A stretch of DNA of 64,000 nucleotides, taken from assembly GCF_042656585.1 (NCBI RefSeq), contig NZ_JBHSPG010000023.1; one strand, 5' to 3'. The stretch comes from Thalassorhabdus alkalitolerans (GTDB lineage: Bacteria; Bacillota; Bacilli; Bacillales; Marinococcaceae). The notes under the pieces were generated by a model, which did no database searches, had not been told where the DNA came from, and was given only the letters and a program-made list of their open reading frames with translations. Each line of letters begins with the position of its first letter. Position 1 is the stretch's first letter. Positions 26,361 to 34,436 of this stretch are shown here, piece after piece. A program made the translations under genes and the position numbers.

Positions 26361-28529
26361 ATGAAAACAGATCTGCAAAAAAAAAGCAGCCATGCACGTA
26401 TTAAGGCCTGGTTTGAAACCCTTTCAAAAATAGTGGTGGAAAGCACCTCTCCAATTGAAGAAACACAGTGGCAGCTGGTTCAAAAGCAAAAGAACAGCAA
26501 CAGGGACACTGATATTCTTGCTTCTTTCTCTATTACCGGAAACAGGCTTATCTTTACTCTCGATTATCCTCTTGTTATGGGTGAAGGGTATTTTGTTATT
26601 ACTCCCTCAGGTGCCCGCATTCGGGTACTGTCGGGCTCAGCTGTGAGAACAGAAGAGTTTGACAGGTTGTATGCTTACCACGGGAATGACCTTGGAGCAG
26701 TATGGGGACCGTCTTATACGGAATTTGCCGTCTGGGCGCCTACTGCTGAAAAGGTATCTCTGCTTTTATACAATGCTGAAGCATCTCGCCCTAAAATCAG
26801 TCTGTTAATGAATAAAACAGAGAAGGGAGTATGGAGATATACACTAAAAGGCAACCATGAGGGACTATTATATACTTACCAGGTATTTGTTAATGGAGTC
26901 TGGCATGAAACGGTTGATCCTTATGCTAAATCGTTGACCGCAAATGGACGCCACGGAGCGGTTATTCGTAAATCTGAAGACTTATTAAGGCCTGAGCGCC
27001 CGCCATTCATATCTCCTGTTGATGCGATTATTTACGAGGCTCATGTGCGAGATATGACTACCCACCTCAAAAGTGGAGTGAGGGAAAAAGGAAAATACAG
27101 CGGGCTGGCAGAACGGGGAACGAGAATAGAAAGAGAAAACATTACTACTGCTCTTGAGCATATTATTGAAATGGGTGTTACACATGTTCAGCTTCTTCCC
27201 GTTAATGATTTTGGAAGTGTGGATGAAAACCGTCCGTTTATGAATTATAATTGGGGGTATGATGCTACCCACCATTTTTCCCCTGAAGGAAGTTATGCTA
27301 CAGACCCCAATAATCCTTTTTCACGTATAGAGGAACTTAAGAATCTTATTCATACACTCCATGAAGCTGGACTTCGAGTAGTGCTTGATGTTGTATTCAA
27401 TCATGTTTATATAAAAGAAGATTCTCCATTTGAAAAGCTCGTCCCAGGGTACTACTTCAGGTATGATGAACATGGTTTACCATCAGATGGTACAGGAGTA
27501 GGAAACGACACGGCTTCTGAACGGGCAATGATGAGGAAATACATTGTGGATTGTATTACCTATTGGGCAGAAGAATATCAAGTTGATGGGTTCCGTTTTG
27601 ACTTAATGGGAATTCATGACATAAAAACGATGAAGGCCGTCCGGCAGGCAGCTAACCAAATCGATTCTTCTATTCTTATTTACGGGGAAGGGTGGGATAT
27701 GCCTACACCTATTCCCTATGAGGAAAAAGCGATTATGGCCCATGGGAAACATTTGGAAGGGATTGGGTTTTTTAATGATGCTTTTCGAGAAGCGATGAAG
27801 GGAAGCTCCTTTAATATAAAAGAACGGGGCTTCATTAATGGGAAGAGAGAAGCAGAAATTGAAGTAGAGAAATACATGCACGGCAGCATTCCACTGCAAG
27901 CTGGAGATCCTTCTTTGTTTACAGATCCTGCTCAATCTATTAATTATATAGAATGTCATGATAATATGACGGTGTGGGATCAATTGAAAGTTTCCGTGCC
28001 AGAAGCAAATGAAAGACTGTATGAGAAGATGCAAAGGCTCGCCCTTACCGCTGTGCTCACCGCTCAGGGTATTCCTTTTATTCATGCGGGTCAGGAGTTT
28101 TGCAGGACAAAACATGGGCATGTAAACAGCTACAATGCTCCCGATTGGCTGAACCAAATGGATTGGGAAAGGAAAAAGCAATACCGTAAGACTGTGGAGT
28201 ACGTAAAAGGACTTATTAAAATTAGAAAAGAAATACCAGCTCTGCGATTAAAGGATCAGGAAGAAATTCAAAAGAGGTTTTCTTATATTCAGACACCCCC
28301 GCATGTGGTCGGCTTTCATATTAAGAGACTCTCGGAGGAAGAAGATTTTAAAGAACTGATTGTCTTTTTAAATGGGGCATGGGAAAAGGTAGAAGTGTCT
28401 TTGCCGAAAGGTATCAAATCTTGTCAAGTTATCGTTGACGATCAAAGAGCAAGTTTGATACCATTAAAAACAATTGACAGCAGTACTATTGCTGTTCCGG
28501 CAATAAGTGCTACGATATTGTATCGATAA
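26361..28529 (+). CDS. pulA: Type I pullulanase
   Basis: A debranching GH13 enzyme of 722 residues with no signal peptide, so probably intracellular like B. subtilis AmyX. It cuts alpha-1,6 bonds. The pullulanase signature is YNWGYDAT. The catalytic triad is D414 (DGFRFD), E443 (GEGWD) and D534 (ECHDN). N-terminal CBM48-like modules occupy roughly 20-210. ATG 26361 follows AAGGGGGAAG; 26337 would add eight residues. Ends in a terminator and precedes ytmP as in B. subtilis. Confidence 0.92.
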   Translation: MKTDLQKKSSHARIKAWFETLSKIVVESTSPIEETQWQLVQKQKNSNRDTDILASFSITGNRLIFTLDYPLVMGEGYFVITPSGARIRVLSGSAVRTEEFDRLYAYHGNDLGAVWGPSYTEFAVWAPTAEKVSLLLYNAEASRPKISLLMNKTEKGVWRYTLKGNHEGLLYTYQVFVNGVWHETVDPYAKSLTANGRHGAVIRKSEDLLRPERPPFISPVDAIIYEAHVRDMTTHLKSGVREKGKYSGLAERGTRIERENITTALEHIIEMGVTHVQLLPVNDFGSVDENRPFMNYNWGYDATHHFSPEGSYATDPNNPFSRIEELKNLIHTLHEAGLRVVLDVVFNHVYIKEDSPFEKLVPGYYFRYDEHGLPSDGTGVGNDTASERAMMRKYIVDCITYWAEEYQVDGFRFDLMGIHDIKTMKAVRQAANQIDSSILIYGEGWDMPTPIPYEEKAIMAHGKHLEGIGFFNDAFREAMKGSSFNIKERGFINGKREAEIEVEKYMHGSIPLQAGDPSLFTDPAQSINYIECHDNMTVWDQLKVSVPEANERLYEKMQRLALTAVLTAQGIPFIHAGQEFCRTKHGHVNSYNAPDWLNQMDWERKKQYRKTVEYVKGLIKIRKEIPALRLKDQEEIQKRFSYIQTPPHVVGFHIKRLSEEEDFKELIVFLNGAWEKVEVSLPKGIKSCQVIVDDQRASLIPLKTIDSSTIAVPAISATILYR

Positions 28530-28562
28530 AGCAGAGTCCTCTTTTTATTGACTCTGCTTCAT
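28529..28562 (+). terminator. pulA terminator
   Basis: AGCAGAGTC and GACTCTGCT form a 9-bp stem around an 11-base loop just after the stop codon. The T tail is short. Confidence 0.7.
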
Positions 28563-28631
28563 TATATAATAAACATTTAAGGTTATATTCTCCACGCCCG
28601 TTACGGCAAATAATGTATAAAGGATTTCGTC

Positions 28632-29474
28632 ATGAAAAACACGGATTACTATATGAAAACGAGGGTGAAGTTATTGAAACCGCTACTTGGAGAAGGTTGG
28701 GATCTAGAACCAGCCGGAGGGGCCACTGGTGAAGCGTACATAGCACATGATGGAGAGAGGAAGCTTTTCTTAAAAAGAAATTCATCTCCCTTTTTAGCTG
28801 TGTTGTCTGCTGAAGGAATTGTACCAAAGCTGTTATGGACAAAACGGTTGGAAAATGGAGATGTGATTACCGCTCAACAATGGGTTTATGGACGGGAGTT
28901 AAGTGCTCATGAAATGACAAGGGTAGATGTTGCAAAGCTGTTAAGCAAAATCCATTCATCAAGTGAACTGCTGGATATGTTTAAGCGGATAGGCAACGAA
29001 CCTTTAACACCTGCCAGCATTGTGGAAGATTTGCAGAATCAGATTCTTCATGGAGGACTTTCTCACCCGATGCTCCAGGAAGCTGTCACTTACCTTTCTT
29101 CAATGAGAGAAAAAGTTGCTCCTCCTGAAATGGTCGTGTGTCATTGTGATATCAACCATAATAACTGGATTATTAGTGAAAAAGAGCATCTCTATCTTAT
29201 TGATTGGGACGGGGCAACTGTTGCAGATCCCGCGTTGGATCTTGGGTTACTTCTTTATGAATATCTTCCCAAAAGCCAGTGGGGAGTATGGCTTAAGTCA
29301 TATGGCGTTATACTTGATGATCAGCTTGAAGTGAGAATGCATTGGTATGTTATTTCTCATGCATTATCTGCATTGCTTTTCCATCTCCAGCAAGGTGAAA
29401 CTGAGGAAATCGAAAGATGGAATAAAGAATTAAGAAAACTATTAACGTCCAATCGCTTATTCCCTGAAAAATAA
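28632..29474 (+). CDS. ytmP: Phosphotransferase family protein YtmP (choline/aminoglycoside kinase fold)
   Basis: A 280-residue kinase-like protein. The catalytic loop HCDINHNNW (171-179, D173) and metal-binding IDWDG (190-194) place it in the aminoglycoside phosphotransferase/choline kinase clan. The substrate is not known. ATG 28632 has AAAGGAT upstream; an ATG at 28653 is possible. It lies between pulA and trmB as in B. subtilis. Confidence 0.82.
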   Translation: MKNTDYYMKTRVKLLKPLLGEGWDLEPAGGATGEAYIAHDGERKLFLKRNSSPFLAVLSAEGIVPKLLWTKRLENGDVITAQQWVYGRELSAHEMTRVDVAKLLSKIHSSSELLDMFKRIGNEPLTPASIVEDLQNQILHGGLSHPMLQEAVTYLSSMREKVAPPEMVVCHCDINHNNWIISEKEHLYLIDWDGATVADPALDLGLLLYEYLPKSQWGVWLKSYGVILDDQLEVRMHWYVISHALSALLFHLQQGETEEIERWNKELRKLLTSNRLFPEK

Positions 29475-29519
29475 TGTATTTCCCGGGGAATAGAATCATT
29501 TTCTGTCGGAAGTCTGTGT

Positions 29520-29544
29520 CCTCCTGAATACCAGGAGGTTTTTT
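29520..29544 (+). terminator. ytmP terminator
   Basis: CCTCCTG/CAGGAGG with a 5-base loop and a T6 tail, about 45 bases after the ytmP stop. Confidence 0.85.
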
Positions 29545-29667
29545 GTCTGTCATCTCCTGTTTTATATTTTAAATATGTTCATCCTTAACATGGAAATAAA
29601 CAGGCGGGCACGAAAGAGCAATGGAGAGAGGTTCTTAGAAAACACGTACCAAAAGGAGGAAATCAAA

Positions 29668-30318
29668 ATGAGACTTAGGAATAAGCCATGGGCTATGGAA
29701 TACTTACAGTCGCATCCTGAGTATGTCATCACTAACCCTGATGATATCCAATCGTGGAAACAGCATTTTGGGACCGACCATCCCCTTCATGTAGAAGTAG
29801 GAACTGGCAAAGGGAAGTTTTTAAAGGATATGAGCGAAAAATATCCTAATATTAATTTTATAGGTGTCGAAAAATATGAGAGTGTTCTCGTTTCCGGTGT
29901 CGAGAAAGCAGTAGAAAGTAAGCCCACAAATCTTGCATTCATCCATGCCGATGTAAATAACCTCTTTGATTATTTTAAAGAAAATGAAATCGACCAACTA
30001 TATATAAATTTCACTGATCCTTGGCCAAAAGCACGACATGAAAAAAGACGATTAACCTACAAGGGTTTCCTGAGTAAGTATAAAAAAGTATTAAAAAACA
30101 ATGGGGAAATTCATTTTAAAACAGACAATCAGGGGCTGTTTGAATATTCTATTGAAAGTATGTCCAGCTTTGGAATGATTCTTAAAAATGTAAGCCTGGA
30201 TCTGCATAAAAGCAGCTGGGATGACAATGTAATGACGGAGTATGAAGAAAAGTTCTCCAAGAAAAATTATAGAATTTATCGTTTAGAAGCTCAATTTGAA
30301 AAACCCTCCTCTACATAA
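29668..30318 (+). CDS. trmB: tRNA (guanine-N7-)-methyltransferase
   Basis: Methylates G46 of tRNAs. 216 residues, motif I VEVGTGKGK (42-50), and the TrmB hallmark FTDPWPKARHEKRRL. ATG 29668 follows AAAAGGAGG at 8 bases. An open extension back to 29575 is not conserved. Its terminator overlaps the 3' end of the gene. Confidence 0.95.
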   Translation: MRLRNKPWAMEYLQSHPEYVITNPDDIQSWKQHFGTDHPLHVEVGTGKGKFLKDMSEKYPNINFIGVEKYESVLVSGVEKAVESKPTNLAFIHADVNNLFDYFKENEIDQLYINFTDPWPKARHEKRRLTYKGFLSKYKKVLKNNGEIHFKTDNQGLFEYSIESMSSFGMILKNVSLDLHKSSWDDNVMTEYEEKFSKKNYRIYRLEAQFEKPSST

Positions 30319-30331
30319 AAGGAGGGTTTTC
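30301..30331 (+). terminator. trmB terminator
   Basis: A 10-bp stem AAACCCTCCT/AGGAGGGTTT followed by TT. Its left arm encodes the last trmB codons. Confidence 0.85.
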
Positions 30332-30374
30332 GCATGGAGTCGGAGAAATAAGTACTAGAGAGCACCACGTAAAA

Positions 30375-30390
30375 ATGTAAGCGAGTTCAA
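30375..30390 (+). promoter_or_regulatory. Candidate cre (CcpA site) before ytnP
   Basis: ATGTAAGCGAGTTCAA matches the cre consensus WTGNNARCGNWWWCAW at 15 of 16 positions. It lies directly before the ytnP ribosome binding site. CcpA is encoded in this window. Function is inferred from the motif only. Confidence 0.45.
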
Positions 30391-30404
30391 AAGGAGGAGA
30401 GCAA

Positions 30405-31247
30405 GTGGAACAATTAACGATTGGAGATTATACGTTAACATGGCTTCAAGGAGGAGTCACACATTTGGACGGCGGAGCCATGTTTGGTGTTGTGCCAAAA
30501 CCTCTATGGTCAAAGTTGTATCCAGCAAATGAAAACAATCAAATTGAACTCAGGTCTGATCCTATTTTGGTTCAAGGCAAGGGAAAGAACTTTCTAATTG
30601 AAGCCGGACTTGGAAACGACCGTTTTTCAAAAAAGCAATTGAGAAATTATGCGATTACTGAAGAATCTTTTATCATAGAAGGTTTGGACACAATGGGACT
30701 ATCTCCGGACGACATTGATGGTGTGTTAATGACTCATATGCATTTTGACCATTGTGCCGGCTTAGTGCATAAAGAAGAAGAAAAAGATGTACCTTTTTTC
30801 AAAAATGCAGTAATCTATACTTCAGAAATAGAGTGGGAGGAAACAAGAAACCCTAATATTCGATCAAAAAATACATACTGGGAGCAAAATTGGAAGCCTA
30901 TAGAACATCAGGTTCAAACGTTCAAACAGCAAACAGAGGTGCTGCCGGGCATAACGATGATCCATACGGGTGGTCATAGTGCAGGACACAGTATTGTTAC
31001 GATTGAACAGGGGGAGGACATGCTCATTCACATGGCCGATATCATGGGTACTCATGCACATAAAAATGTGCTCTGGGTCATGGCATTTGATGATTATCCA
31101 ATGGATTCAATTGAAGCAAAGAGAAAATGGATGGATATTGGGTATAACAACGAAGCATGGTTTAGTTTTTATCATGATTATAAGTACAGAGCCATTCAAT
31201 TTGATGGACAAGGAGAAATAAAGAGGAGTATTACAAGGGAAATATAA
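30405..31247 (+). CDS. ytnP: Metallo-beta-lactamase fold lactonase YtnP
   Basis: A 280-residue MBL-fold hydrolase. The zinc motif HMHFDHC (111-117) and the TGGHSAGH block near residue 190 are intact. B. subtilis YtnP is a lactonase that degrades quorum-sensing lactones. Start GTG 30405 follows AAAAGGAGGAG. A cre-like site precedes it. The lactone substrate is inferred by homology. Confidence 0.88.
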   Translation: MEQLTIGDYTLTWLQGGVTHLDGGAMFGVVPKPLWSKLYPANENNQIELRSDPILVQGKGKNFLIEAGLGNDRFSKKQLRNYAITEESFIIEGLDTMGLSPDDIDGVLMTHMHFDHCAGLVHKEEEKDVPFFKNAVIYTSEIEWEETRNPNIRSKNTYWEQNWKPIEHQVQTFKQQTEVLPGITMIHTGGHSAGHSIVTIEQGEDMLIHMADIMGTHAHKNVLWVMAFDDYPMDSIEAKRKWMDIGYNNEAWFSFYHDYKYRAIQFDGQGEIKRSITREI

Positions 31248-31293
31248 AAGAACAACGGGAAAATGGGAAGCAGAAGCTTTTTGTCAGAATGTC

Positions 31294-31333
31294 GAGAAAC
31301 CCCTTCTGCTTTTCTAAAGCAGAGGGGTTTCTC
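31294..31333. repeat. Long hairpin, IS1182-associated
   Basis: GAGAAACCCC and GGGGTTTCTC enclose TTCTGC/GCAGA around TTTTCTAAA. The same loop and a related stem, preceded by GTCGAG, recur at 40349-40381 beside the other IS1182 remnant. It is therefore probably the transcription terminator of the vanished transposase, now also able to end ytnP. Confidence 0.6.
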
Positions 31334-31370
31334 ATTCCGTAAAAAATTTATTTTCGGGAATTTGTTGTAG

Positions 31371-31493
31371 GTAAAGAAGATCGCAAACCACCTTACACCC
31401 TAGGTCTACTACTCATAGTAAGTTGTCTTCTGGCACTAATTGATCGATGGAGACTACCTTTAATTCAATTCTTTCTCTGAATGGATGTAACAT
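31371..31493. pseudogene. Scar of an IS1182-family transposase, rearranged
   Basis: On the minus strand from ATG 31493 the frame reads MLHPFRERIELKVVSIDQLV.., matching the N-terminus of the remnant at 40445-40889 (MLCPIREKQVELEMISIDQLV..). It ends at a stop near 31420. On the plus strand 31371-31403 reads KKIANHLTP then stop, the transposase C-terminus found in the other copy (KKIANHLTAS). The two ends are thus joined in opposite orientation, with the central catalytic part gone. The element is dead. Confidence 0.65.
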
Positions 31494-31557
31494 GGCATTC
31501 ACCCCAGGTAAAAAATTGTAAACGAAACTTCCACATGACTTCACCACGATTTGGAGA

Positions 31558-31664
31558 AGCGAAAGACGACGACTCCTGGGGGAAAAGCAACAGCTGAAGA
31601 TCCCGCAGGGCGATGTTCCCGAGGAAGCTGAAGCGTTGGCCGCGGACAGCGTCCGTCTGTAGTG
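31558..31664 (+). repeat. Interspersed GC-rich repeat, copy A
   Basis: About 107 bases running from GCGAAAGACGACGACTCC through AGCTGAAGATCCCGCAGGG and CCCGAGGAAGCTGAAGCG to AGCGTCCGTCTGTAG. It can fold on CCTGGGGG/CCCGCAGG. Copies B (40911-41085) and C (59738-59810) share the same blocks. I recall similar repeats widely in Bacillaceae genomes; function unknown. Confidence 0.75.
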
Positions 31665-31765
31665 AATGGAGAGTGTGGACTTTTTAGTCGACTAATTATA
31701 CCTTATAAATTTGAATAATAGGTTAATCAATCAATAAAATGCTATGGAGAAAGTCTTAACAGTTT

Positions 31766-31796
31766 ACAGGAAGCAGAAGCTTCCTGTTTTTTTATG
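31766..31796 (+). terminator. Hairpin with T tract upstream of the BCCT gene
   Basis: CAGGAAGC, AGAA loop, GCTTCCTG and seven Ts. It is 160 bases upstream of the transporter start and far from ytnP, so it may be an attenuator in the transporter leader or a terminator left from the lost IS. No known riboswitch was recognised in front of it. Confidence 0.6.
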
Positions 31797-31953
31797 GTTA
31801 TTTCACCAGATTCACAGGTAGATGACTGCATGTTTTTCTCCTATAAAAGGGGCGGGCAATAAAAGGAGTCCTGCCACTAAAATTTGTCATTTTGGGCACC
31901 TTAAAAGTAGAAATGGGACCGAAATACATTTCACTTTAAAGGAGAGAAAGAAA

Positions 31954-33507
31954 ATTAGTACAATACGACGCGGAAAAAAAGAAAATTCAAAAGTAGACTG
32001 GACAGTATTTGGGTTATCTGGAGGTTTATTGCTACTGTTTGCCTTACTATCATTTATTAGTATGGAGGCAGTAGGTTTATTTGTAAGTGAAACGTTTGCC
32101 TGGTCTGCTGCTTACTTTGGGGCATTTTGGCAGGTTCTTATGCTGGCTACGTTTGCAGTTGCTATTGTATTAGCTTTTTCGACCTACGGTAAAGTGCGAT
32201 TAGGCAATACAAGCTCTCCTGAGTTAAGCAATTTTAAATGGATTTCGATTATTATGGCTACTTTGTTAGCAGGAGGGGGAGTGTTTTGGGCTGCTGCGGA
32301 GCCAATGTATCACTTCATGGAAGTACCTCCATTGCGCGGTGGAATTACTGAAGGAACACAGGAGGCGGTAGCACCTGCCTTATCCCAAAGCTTTATGCAC
32401 TGGGGGTTTTTGGCCTGGGCAATATTGGGGACCATTAGTGCAGTCGTAATGATGTACGGATATTATCATAAAGGAATGCCGATGAAACCGCGAACGCTCT
32501 TATATCCGATGTTTGGGAAAAGATTAAATGAGAGCGTGTGGGGAAAAGTGATCGATGCTTTTTCCATCATTGCCGTAGCTGCCGGCACGATAGGACCGAT
32601 TGGTTTTCTTGGACTTCAGGCCAGCTATGGGTTAGAAGCACTTTTTGGAATACCGGATATTTTTATGACGCAGCTCGGCATTATTATTGGAGTGGTAGCT
32701 ATTTCAACTGTTTCAGCTGTAACAGGTTTGCATAAAGGAATACAGCTGTTAAGCCGGTTTAATGTTACTTTAGCCATTGTTCTAATGCTCGCTGTATTAA
32801 TTTTGGGCCCGGGAGGCTTTATTATTGATTCTTTTATTTCTTCTTTTGGAACCTATGTTCATCAATTCATACCAATGAGCACTTATCGGGGAGACCAGGG
32901 ATGGCTCAGCTTTTGGACGCTCTTCTTTTGGGGATGGTTTATCGGGTATGGGCCGATGATGGCTATGCTTATCAGCCGGATATCCAGGGGGCGGACCATC
33001 CGGGAAATTGTCATAGCGGTAGGGATTATTGCTCCGGTCGTAACAACATTCTGGTTTACCATTGTCGGAGGGAGCGGTATCTTTTTTGAATTGAATAACC
33101 CTGGTTCAGTTTCTGACGCTCTAAATGAAGCAGGAATGCCGGCATCAATGATCGCCATTACTGAACAACTACCTTTAGCGGTCATAATTTCTCCATTGTT
33201 TTTATTATTGACGGTATTGTTTGTCGTAACCACAGCTGATTCAATGGCTTACACCATTGCTATGGGTGTTACAGGACAAGGAAATCCCGGCAAAAGCATG
33301 AGAATTTTTTGGGCAATTCTCATGGGGACGATTGCGGTTATTCTGCTTTATTTAGGGGAAGGCAGCATTGACGCCCTTCAATCATTTATCGTCGTTACTG
33401 CTGTACCGGTCAGTGTTTTATTATTGCCTATGTTATGGCTTGCCCCAAGAGCAGCAAGGAAATTGGCTGAAGAACAGGGCCTGGTTACCCCTTCTAAAAG
33501 ATCATAA
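31954..33507 (+). CDS. BCCT family transporter (betaine/choline/carnitine type)
   Basis: A polytopic membrane protein of about 517 residues with 12 hydrophobic segments. It has the BCCT hallmarks FWAAAEPMYHF and a tryptophan-rich WLSFWTLFFWGWFIGYGPM helix. Such Na+-coupled carriers import compatible solutes. The start is unusual. AAAGGAGAG ends 7 bases before an ATT (31954; ATT AGT ACA), and no ATG, GTG or TTG lies near. The next in-frame ATG is 31822, which adds 44 unrelated residues without a ribosome site. The first motif lacks the usual MGIG glycine pattern, reading LAGGGVFWAAAEP. Confidence 0.85.
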   Translation: MSTIRRGKKENSKVDWTVFGLSGGLLLLFALLSFISMEAVGLFVSETFAWSAAYFGAFWQVLMLATFAVAIVLAFSTYGKVRLGNTSSPELSNFKWISIIMATLLAGGGVFWAAAEPMYHFMEVPPLRGGITEGTQEAVAPALSQSFMHWGFLAWAILGTISAVVMMYGYYHKGMPMKPRTLLYPMFGKRLNESVWGKVIDAFSIIAVAAGTIGPIGFLGLQASYGLEALFGIPDIFMTQLGIIIGVVAISTVSAVTGLHKGIQLLSRFNVTLAIVLMLAVLILGPGGFIIDSFISSFGTYVHQFIPMSTYRGDQGWLSFWTLFFWGWFIGYGPMMAMLISRISRGRTIREIVIAVGIIAPVVTTFWFTIVGGSGIFFELNNPGSVSDALNEAGMPASMIAITEQLPLAVIISPLFLLLTVLFVVTTADSMAYTIAMGVTGQGNPGKSMRIFWAILMGTIAVILLYLGEGSIDALQSFIVVTAVPVSVLLLPMLWLAPRAARKLAEEQGLVTPSKRS

Positions 33508-33571
33508 AAAATAATCGTCCCGCTCATAAGGCCTCCTTCCTTTTACATTTAACAATAGGATGTAAGAGGTG

Positions 33572-33618
33572 TGATTGATTTTGGTTATTTTTGATTGAAA
33601 ATGAATTAAAATGATTGA
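33572..33618 (+). promoter_or_regulatory. Triple direct repeat, candidate FruR operator
   Basis: TGATTGA occurs at 33572-33578, 33592-33598 and 33612-33618, exactly 20 bases apart. The last copy overlaps the -35 hexamer of the fruR promoter. Spacing of about two helical turns puts all copies on one DNA face. Assignment to the encoded DeoR-type FruR is inference. Confidence 0.6.
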
Positions 33619-33643
33619 TCATGATCGGGTGTGGGTATATAAT
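33615..33643 (+). promoter_or_regulatory. fruRKA promoter (sigma-A)
   Basis: TTGATC (33615-33620), a 17-bp spacer and TATAAT (33638-33643), 35 bases before the fruR start. Confidence 0.8.
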
Positions 33644-33647
33644 TACA

Positions 33648-33663
33648 ATGTAAGCGATTAAAT
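33648..33663 (+). promoter_or_regulatory. cre site in the fru promoter
   Basis: ATGTAAGCGATTAAAT fits the cre consensus at 15 of 16 positions and lies at about +1 to +13 of the fru transcript. CcpA bound there would block initiation when glucose is present. Confidence 0.65.
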
Positions 33664-33677
33664 GAGGGGGGGAGTAT

Positions 33678-34436
33678 ATGCTTCATATAGAAAGAAAAGA
33701 AATAATTTTGTCTGTATTAAAGAGTAAAGAAGTAGTTTCTGTTCAGGAACTTGTTGATGCAACACAAGCTTCTGAATCAACCATTCGCCGGGACCTTACA
33801 GATCTTGAAAAAGAGAACTATTTGAAAAGAGTTCATGGCGGCGCCTCTCTCCTTCGCAAAAAGAAAGAAGAATTAACTGTAGCAGAAAAAAAGGTAAGAA
33901 ATATAGAAGAAAAAAAAGCCATAGCAGAATATGCTGCCAGCTTAATTAATACAGGAGAAAGTATTTTCTTAGATGCAGGGACTTCCACAATTGAGATGAT
34001 TCCTCACCTTGCGGAAAAGAAAGTGGTGGTTGTCACAACTGGTGTTTATCATGTGCCTCTCTTGCTTGAACATCACATAGAAACCTATGTAGCAGGAGGC
34101 CATGTGAAACAAAATACCGGTGCTTTAGTTGGAACAAAGGCCTTGCTTTCACTGAGAGAATACCGGTTTGATAAATGCTTTTTAGGAATTAACGGTGTGC
34201 ATCCAATTCATGGGTATACCACTCCTGATCCTGAGGAAGCAACTGTAAAACAGACCGCCCTGTCATTAGCAGCTAAAGCATATGTCCTGGCAGATCCCTC
34301 CAAGTTCGGCGAAGCTGTTTTTGCTTCAGTAGCTCCTATAGAACAGGCTGCTATTGTAACAACTGATTCATTACATGAGGAGTGCTTAGAGGAGTTAAAA
34401 GAAAAGACAGAAATTAAGGTGGTCAATCAACTATGA
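33678..34436 (+). CDS. fruR: DeoR-family repressor of the fructose operon
   Basis: 252 residues. An N-terminal HTH (about 18-55; VSVQELVDATQASESTIRRD) is joined to a DeoR-type sugar-phosphate sensor domain with DAGTSTIEM. It should respond to fructose-1-phosphate. ATG 33678 follows GAGGGGGGGAG. Its stop overlaps the fruK start by 4 bases (ATGA), giving a coupled fruRKA operon that regulates itself through the repeats upstream. Confidence 0.92.
   Translation: MLHIERKEIILSVLKSKEVVSVQELVDATQASESTIRRDLTDLEKENYLKRVHGGASLLRKKKEELTVAEKKVRNIEEKKAIAEYAASLINTGESIFLDAGTSTIEMIPHLAEKKVVVVTTGVYHVPLLLEHHIETYVAGGHVKQNTGALVGTKALLSLREYRFDKCFLGINGVHPIHGYTTPDPEEATVKQTALSLAAKAYVLADPSKFGEAVFASVAPIEQAAIVTTDSLHEECLEELKEKTEIKVVNQL

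Noticed and set aside
30864..31061. Antisense ORFs inside ytnP and other long genes
   Set aside because: These are shadow frames of well-supported genes with no start signals.
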